The notes under the pieces were generated by a model. The model saw only the letters and a program-made list of their open reading frames with translations. It had not been told where the DNA came from and did not search any database. Both the position numbers and the translations under genes were made by a program. Positions 57,114 to 64,000 of a DNA stretch of 64,000 bases are shown here, in pieces. Numbering within the stretch: position 1 is the stretch's first letter; each line of letters begins with the position of its first letter. This DNA is from Bacillaceae bacterium JMAK1 (lineage in GTDB: Bacteria > Bacillota > Bacilli > Bacillales > Marinococcaceae), in contig JIBW01000002.1 in NCBI GenBank assembly GCA_012970285.1, positions 1,240,001 through 1,304,000 on the forward strand, written 5' to 3'.

Positions 57114-58667
57114 ATGTCCAAGCAATCATTTTTTGCAGGCGCGTTAATCTTAATCATCGCCGGGTTAGTTACACGGATACTCGGTTTTGTAAATAAGATT
57201 GTTGTTGCTAGAATAATGGGCTCCGAAGGTATGGGATTGTATATGATGGCGATTCCGACGTTTTTGCTCGTCATCACATTAACACAACTCGGTTTACCCG
57301 TAGCAATCTCTAAATTAATTGCTGAAGCCGATGCAAACGGGGATCACGTACGAAAGAAGCGCATCCTAGTCGTGTCACTCACTGTAACCGGTATACTGAG
57401 TGTGATCTTCACCGTACTCATTATCGTTATTGCACCCTTTCTCGCGGAATGGATGTTAACCGATGCAAGAGCATTGTACCCACTTCTTGCCATTATTCCA
57501 ATCGTACCGATCGTAGCGTTGTCTGCCGTTGTTCGTGGGTATTTTCAAGGCATGCAAAACATGCGTCCAATTGCAATCGCACAAGTTATTGAGCAAGTTG
57601 TACGCATCGCGTTTGTTGCCATTTGTACGAGTACTCTACTGCCATACGGCGTTGAATTTGCGGCCGCAGGGGCAATGATCTCTGCTGTACTCGGGGAACT
57701 CGCCTCTTTACTTTACATCATTTACGTATTTAAGCGAAAAAAAACGTTAAAAGTCCGCAAAAACTTTATGAGCGCCCTCGAAGGTGGGAAACAAACATTT
57801 AAAGACTTAATGGAGATTGCTTTGCCAACGACTGGTAGTCGACTCGTAGGAAGTGTATCACTATTTCTTGAGCCGATCGTTGTCGCACAAAGCTTAGCTG
57901 TCGCAGGCGTTGCTACGGTGCTTGCTACGAGCCAATACGGTGAATTAAGTGGCTTTGTCGTACCGCTTCTTTTCTTACCTTCTTTTATTACGTACGGCTT
58001 ATCCGTCTCGCTCGTACCTGCCATTAGTGAAGCACATAGTCAAAACGATCACACACTCATTCAAAGGCGACTTCAACAGACGACAAAAGTCGCTTTATTG
58101 TCTGGCGGAATTTCAATCGTTGTACTGTATGTGTTTGCGGTACCGATTTTAACGCTCATGTATCACGCACCACAAGCTGCACTTTATTTAAAACTAATGG
58201 CTCCATTTTGTATATTCTTATACTTCCAAGGACCATTACAAGCGATTTTACAAGCACTCAACCTTGCTAAATCCGCGATGTACAACAGCTTGATCGGTGC
58301 TGTCGTGAAAATTACAGCGATTGCCTTTCTAGCTTCACGCCCAGAACTTGGAATGATGGGCGTAGCTCTTGCAATCTGTTGCAGTATGGTGCTCGTTACA
58401 TTGCTTCATTTTATTAGCGTCTCGCGTGCTGTCGGATTTACCATTCGCATTAAAGATTGGGTAAATACAGCCATCGTCACTCTCCTCACCGTTGGTGCTG
58501 CCACGATAAGCTTTAAAACATTTGTTACAGCAGACCATATGCTTTCAGGTACACTTTTAAGCATCGTCATTTCACTTGCGGTCTACATGATCGGATTGTT
58601 TATCTTTCGATTGCTTCATTTCAAGAATATCAGTCGTTTGCCGATACTTCAATCACTGTTTCGCTAG
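57114..58667 (+). CDS. spoVB: Stage V sporulation protein B (MurJ/MATE-like flippase)
   Basis: 517 residues from the ATG at 57114 (GAGGAGGGCGGCT upstream). About fourteen membrane helices of the polysaccharide/MOP flippase superfamily: GLVTRILGFVNKIVVARIMGSEGMGLYMMAIP at the start, AVVRGYFQGMQNMRPIAIAQVIEQVVRI in the middle. SpoVB is needed for spore cortex synthesis, probably moving lipid II in the outer forespore membrane. Position between comN and yrbG equals B. subtilis. Confidence 0.9.
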   Translation: MSKQSFFAGALILIIAGLVTRILGFVNKIVVARIMGSEGMGLYMMAIPTFLLVITLTQLGLPVAISKLIAEADANGDHVRKKRILVVSLTVTGILSVIFTVLIIVIAPFLAEWMLTDARALYPLLAIIPIVPIVALSAVVRGYFQGMQNMRPIAIAQVIEQVVRIAFVAICTSTLLPYGVEFAAAGAMISAVLGELASLLYIIYVFKRKKTLKVRKNFMSALEGGKQTFKDLMEIALPTTGSRLVGSVSLFLEPIVVAQSLAVAGVATVLATSQYGELSGFVVPLLFLPSFITYGLSVSLVPAISEAHSQNDHTLIQRRLQQTTKVALLSGGISIVVLYVFAVPILTLMYHAPQAALYLKLMAPFCIFLYFQGPLQAILQALNLAKSAMYNSLIGAVVKITAIAFLASRPELGMMGVALAICCSMVLVTLLHFISVSRAVGFTIRIKDWVNTAIVTLLTVGAATISFKTFVTADHMLSGTLLSIVISLAVYMIGLFIFRLLHFKNISRLPILQSLFR

Positions 58668-58672
58668 GATAA

Positions 58673-58701
58673 AAAGCCTCCACATAAACTGGAGGCTTTT
58701 C
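58673..58701. terminator. Bidirectional terminator spoVB / yrbG
   Basis: AAAAGCCTCCA-cataaac-TGGAGGCTTTTCT lies between convergent genes, with T-runs on both strands. Confidence 0.8.
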
Positions 58702-58708
58702 TATGTAC

Positions 58709-59350
58709 TCAGTACTTCTCATCGATGATCAAATGACCATTTCGACTACCTGAACAAACGGCAATTTTTTTCAGGTCGGTATACCCTCGTTTCATCAGTT
58801 CTTTTACTAACCAATCTCTACTTTTTCCGATGTGGTTTAAATGTTTCTTCTGAACTTCTCCATCAATAATAAAAGGAAAAGGAAAAACAACATCTCCTGC
58901 AGTCGTTTCAATTTCGATCACTGACAAATCACCTGAAGGCTCAAGTATCGCATACGCAACTCTAGAAAAATCCGTAATATCGTGTTGCCTTAATTGTAGC
59001 ATCAAGTCATCAAAGTTGTATCGCTGTTTGCGCATTTCCGCTTCATTCACTTTGCCATTCTCGATAATTAATGAAGGTACCCCGTCTAATAGATCCCTCA
59101 TACGATTACTTTTCAATGACACGTACGCCAAAATAATTTGCGTGCATGCTAAAACGACGATCGGAAACGCACCAATCACAATATTACGTTCTTCAATTCC
59201 TTTAACTGCAAATTCTGCAATCATAATGGATACAATAAAATCAAGAAGTGTTAGTTCGCCTACTTCCCGCTTGCCCATCACACGGATTGCAATTAACAAA
59301 AAGAAATAATAAAAAAGAATGCGCCAAAAAATTGAGAACAACTCTTCCAA
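58709..59350 (-). CDS. yrbG: DUF421 membrane protein YrbG
   Basis: 213 residues. Three membrane helices in the first 85 residues, then the YetF/YcaP-type soluble domain: GVPSLIIENGKVNEAEMRKQRYNFDDLMLQLRQHDI and the typical VAYAILEPSGDLSVI. The family is linked to spore germination or stress in Bacillus but no activity is known. Confidence 0.85.
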   Translation of the reverse strand: MEELFSIFWRILFYYFFLLIAIRVMGKREVGELTLLDFIVSIMIAEFAVKGIEERNIVIGAFPIVVLACTQIILAYVSLKSNRMRDLLDGVPSLIIENGKVNEAEMRKQRYNFDDLMLQLRQHDITDFSRVAYAILEPSGDLSVIEIETTAGDVVFPFPFIIDGEVQKKHLNHIGKSRDWLVKELMKRGYTDLKKIAVCSGSRNGHLIIDEKY

Positions 59351-59501
59351 TGTATTCGCTCCTCGTAACTCAATAACGAGTAGTATTCCTCAACTGTCCA
59401 AAGCTCATGTAACTTTTTCTTCTATCGATGCAACTTCTGCATATGTTTAAGTAGACGAACACGGTCAAGCATTGACAACTTCAATCTAGAGGAGGAACAC
59501 T

Positions 59502-59879
59502 ATGGATCACACATTTACGAGAGCAATTGGTGGTTCATTGCTAACGATGCTCTGTCTCGTATTAGCTAGCAGTTTAATCTTAGCAACAATCTTACGGTTA
59601 AGTTCATTATCAGAGCACTCCATCGGTGGGGTTACGATGGCAATTACGTTAATTATTACGTTTATTGGCGGAATGGTCGCTGCGATGAAAGCAGGGGCTA
59701 AAGGATGGCTGTTTGGTTTACTTGCTGGTGTCATGTTCGTTATCTTTGCGATTACGATTCAATACCTCGGCTATGGTAATGCCATCATGCTTTCTCAACT
59801 TCTATTGTTTTCTTTATGTCTTGTGACTGCGATGGTTGGAGGCATGATTGGTGTTGGTATTCGCTCTTCTATACGTTAA
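59502..59879 (+). CDS. yrzE: TIGR04086-family membrane protein YrzE
   Basis: 125 residues with four hydrophobic helices (about 10-30, 40-60, 65-85, 95-120), Gly/Ala rich (MAAMKAGAKGWLFGLLAGVMFVIF). Matches the small four-helix YrzE proteins next to yajC in Bacillus. Function unknown. GGAGGAAC precedes the ATG. Confidence 0.8.
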   Translation: MDHTFTRAIGGSLLTMLCLVLASSLILATILRLSSLSEHSIGGVTMAITLIITFIGGMVAAMKAGAKGWLFGLLAGVMFVIFAITIQYLGYGNAIMLSQLLLFSLCLVTAMVGGMIGVGIRSSIR

Positions 59880-59887
59880 AAGAAACG

Positions 59888-59925
59888 CAAAAACCCGAAG
59901 CAGCTACTCACTGCTTCGGGTTTTT
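59888..59925. terminator. Bidirectional terminator yrzE / yajC
   Basis: AAAAACCCGAAGCAG-ctactca-CTGCTTCGGGTTTTT is a strong perfect stem with A- and T-runs, between convergent genes. Confidence 0.9.
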
Positions 59926-59927
59926 AA

Positions 59928-60188
59928 TTAGTTTTGGTTGACTACTTCACGTACTGCTGAACGATCATATGTTAGCTTACGATTATCGTTAACAAGCAAA
60001 ACTATTTTCTCTTCATCAATTGCATCAATTGTTCCATGCAATCCGCCGATTGTGATGATGTCGTCGCCTTTTTGCAAGTTCGAATGCATCTCACGTACCT
60101 GCTTCTGACGCTTTTGCTGCGGACGAATGAGCAGGAAATAGACGATTGCAAACATCAGAACGAGCATAATAATAGGTTCTAATGCCAT
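59928..60188 (-). CDS. yajC: Preprotein translocase subunit YajC
   Basis: 86 residues: one membrane helix (about 5-22), then YFLLIRPQQKRQKQVREMHSNLQKGDDIITIGGLHGTIDAI, the family hallmark. Accessory part of the SecDF complex. Directly downstream of tgt in the same direction. Confidence 0.95.
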   Translation of the reverse strand: MALEPIIMLVLMFAIVYFLLIRPQQKRQKQVREMHSNLQKGDDIITIGGLHGTIDAIDEEKIVLLVNDNRKLTYDRSAVREVVNQN

Positions 60189-60267
60189 CTATGTTCACTC
60201 CTTTCCTTATTGTACATGTACCACTTTTTGCTTTTCATGTACAATATTTTAAACTGCAAACCCTCAT

Positions 60268-62447
<2,180 letters not shown>

Positions 62448-62468
62448 CGTGGTCACTCCTGCATCTAA

Positions 62469-62699
62469 TTAACGAAAACGCCCGATCAAAAATAGCACCA
62501 ATGATAAAACAACACTAATGATAATCGACGTTACAATCGGGAAATACACCGTCGTATTTTCTCCGCGAAAAATAAAATCACCTGGCAGTTTGCCTAAAGG
62601 CAAAAACTTCCCACCAACTTGCCATAACAAACCGATCGCAATGAGCGTAACGCCTATTATTACGAGCCATTTTGGAAACTCTGCCAACTTTTTAGACAT
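62469..62699 (-). CDS. DUF2905 membrane protein
   Basis: About 76 residues: two membrane helices flank [31 protein letters not shown], the DUF2905 signature. Function unknown; it always sits by ruvB. The start is uncertain: ATG 62697-62699 is only a few bases from AAGGAG and overlaps the ruvB stop, so a TTG a few codons later is possible. Confidence 0.8.
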   Translation of the reverse strand: MSKKLAEFPKWLVIIGVTLIAIGLLWQVGGKFLPLGKLPGDFIFRGENTTVYFPIVTSIIISVVLSLVLFLIGRFR

Positions 62700-63699
62700 C
62701 TCCTTTATCGAAGTTAAAGTGTTCGTACGCAAGCGGCGTCACGAGTCTTCCTCTCGGTGTACGTTGCAAAAAGCCAATCTGTAACAGATAAGGTTCATAA
62801 ACGTCTTCAATCGTTTCTGATTCCTCGCCAACCATCGCAGCCATCGTCTCAAGCCCGACTGGACCGCCTTTGAACTTCTGAACGATCATTGATAGTAAGC
62901 GCACGTCATTAGGGTCAAGCCCTAAACGATCGACTTGCAATTGCTCTAGCGCCCTCTCCGTTTCTTCATGATTAACAGAAGTTCCACTGTCTGACACTTG
63001 CGCAAAATCTCTAACGCGTCGCAACAATCGATTTGCAATTCGCGGAGTTGCCCGAGAACGTCTCGCAATTTCGAGTGCTGCTTGCTCTTTCATTTCTAGC
63101 GAAAGTAACTTGCTACTTCGTAAAACGATTGATGCCAATTCTTCAAGAGAGTAATACTCCAGACGACTCAACACACCGAAACGATCGCGTAATGGCGCGC
63201 TTAACATACCAGCTCGTGTCGTTGCCCCAACGAGTGTGAACGGAGGAAGGTCAAGTCGCATCGATTTCGCCTCTGTGCCTTTTCCGATCACGATATCCAA
63301 ACAAAAGTCTTCCATCGCAGGGTACAACACTTCTTCAACTGAACGATTCAAACGATGGATTTCATCGATAAAAAGAACATCGCCTGGTTCTAACGTCGTC
63401 AGAATCGCAGCCAAATCACCCGGACGATCAATTGCTGGACCTGACGTCGTACGAATATTAACGCCCATCTCGTGTGCAATAATTGTAGCCAGTGTCGTCT
63501 TACCAAGACCTGGAGGGCCATACAACAACACATGATCTAGACTTTCTTCACGAAGTTTGGCTGCTTGAATGAATACTTGTAAATTCTTTTTTACTTGGTC
63601 TTGCCCGATATAATCCGCAAAACTAAGCGGTCGAATCCCTTGGTCTAACTGTTCTTCTTCCTTCGTTAATGCTTCTTTTGAAATGACACGTTCGTCCAA
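62692..63699 (-). CDS. ruvB: Holliday junction branch migration ATPase RuvB
   Basis: 335 residues. Walker [11 protein letters not shown], Walker [11 protein letters not shown], sensor 1 [18 protein letters not shown] and the arginine finger region are intact, and the C-terminal winged helix ends [16 protein letters not shown]. Drives branch migration with RuvA. Confidence 0.97.
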   Translation of the reverse strand: MDERVISKEALTKEEEQLDQGIRPLSFADYIGQDQVKKNLQVFIQAAKLREESLDHVLLYGPPGLGKTTLATIIAHEMGVNIRTTSGPAIDRPGDLAAILTTLEPGDVLFIDEIHRLNRSVEEVLYPAMEDFCLDIVIGKGTEAKSMRLDLPPFTLVGATTRAGMLSAPLRDRFGVLSRLEYYSLEELASIVLRSSKLLSLEMKEQAALEIARRSRATPRIANRLLRRVRDFAQVSDSGTSVNHEETERALEQLQVDRLGLDPNDVRLLSMIVQKFKGGPVGLETMAAMVGEESETIEDVYEPYLLQIGFLQRTPRGRLVTPLAYEHFNFDKGDV

Positions 63700-63713
63700 T
63701 CAAATTCCCCCCT

Positions 63714-64000
63714 TTACCGTTCAACAAATAATCGAAGGGCTTGCCTTACGTATTCATCAGCATTCAAATCATTTCCTTGTAATGCCTTTTCTGCTTTTTT
63801 AATCTCACGCTCACCGTAACCGAGCGCCCTTAGTGCATCCATTGCTTCATCTAAGGCATCGCTTTCTTTAGTGAATAACGGTCCAGAAGCGATCAATTGT
63901 TCTTCATCCATGACGTAATCAAGCTTGCCTTTTAAGTCAAGAATCATTTGCCTCGCCGTTTTCTTACCGATGCCAGGAAACTTTGTTAACGTCGTCTCGT
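63714..64000 (-). CDS. ruvA: Holliday junction DNA helicase RuvA (C-terminal part, runs off the window)
   Basis: The frame is open from the right window edge: TTLTKFPGIGKKTARQMILDLKGK is the second HhH motif of RuvA, then an acidic linker and the C-terminal domain III (DALDEAMDALRALGYGEREIKKAEKAL) that contacts RuvB. Fourteen bases from ruvB. The N-terminal OB fold lies outside. Confidence 0.95.
   Translation of the reverse strand, partial: ETTLTKFPGIGKKTARQMILDLKGKLDYVMDEEQLIASGPLFTKESDALDEAMDALRALGYGEREIKKAEKALQGNDLNADEYVRQALRLFVER

Overview
The window is a piece of a low-to-moderate GC, endospore-forming Firmicute chromosome (family Bacillaceae; separate secD and secF genes and many acidic surface proteins would fit an alkaliphilic or halotolerant Bacillus-like lineage, but that is inference). 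The gene order from ruvA at the right end to mtnN and YrhC near 20.9 kb closely follows the ruvAB-queA-tgt-yajC-secDF-recJ-apt-relA-dtd-hisS-aspS-6S RNA-rarA-cymR-yrvO-mnmA-recD2-alaS-mltG-greA-mtnN region known from Bacillus. Sporulation genes (sigK, spoVB, an rsfA-type gene) are present.

Region 1, about 1-15,120: a prophage cut off by the left window edge. Leftward (minus-strand) early genes run from a Cro-like regulator near 11.5 kb through a Rad50-like ATPase, RecT, an MBL-fold protein, a replication initiator carrying internal iteron-like repeats, a DnaC-type loader, an adenine methylase, a SprT-like protein, a YopX protein, a deaminase and RecU. Facing right are the CI-like repressor, a lipoprotein, a two-gene SLATT (DUF4231) plus TIR-like module that looks like an anti-phage cassette, and an ImmA/IrrE-type gene.

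The prophage abuts, in mid-codon series, the 5' part of sigK (15,094-15,462). The SigK reading frame is colinear with the family through the Glu-Asn-Glu-Ile tetrapeptide and then runs into prophage DNA and stops. This is the same place at which the skin element splits sigK in B. subtilis, and the order ImmA-like, repressor, HTH, RecT, initiator, DnaC relative to the sigK 5' half also matches skin. I therefore read the element as a sigK-intervening (skin-type) prophage whose recombinase and the 3' half of sigK lie beyond the left edge.

Region 2, 15.7-20.9 kb: a lineage-specific stretch with a YVTN beta-propeller protein, a ParB-fold orphan, an S9 acylaminoacyl peptidase and a CoA-type Nudix hydrolase.

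Region 3, 20.6-28.7 kb: YrhC, mtnN, yrrS, greA, trmR, mltG, yrzB, ruvX, ireB-like and alaS (with an upstream T-box). Region 4, 29-33.2 kb: a rocR-type sigma-54 activator, a sigma-54 promoter, and rocA/putC with putB for conversion of proline to glutamate. Region 5, 33.2-43.2 kb: transport, RecD2, the yrvO-mnmA tRNA thiolation pair under CymR, rarA, an RsfA-family regulator and tnrA. Region 6, 43.3-64 kb: 6S RNA, aspS-hisS with T-box, dtd, relA, apt, recJ, a CDF transporter, secF/secD, comN, spoVB, yajC, tgt, queA, ruvB and the 3' part of ruvA.
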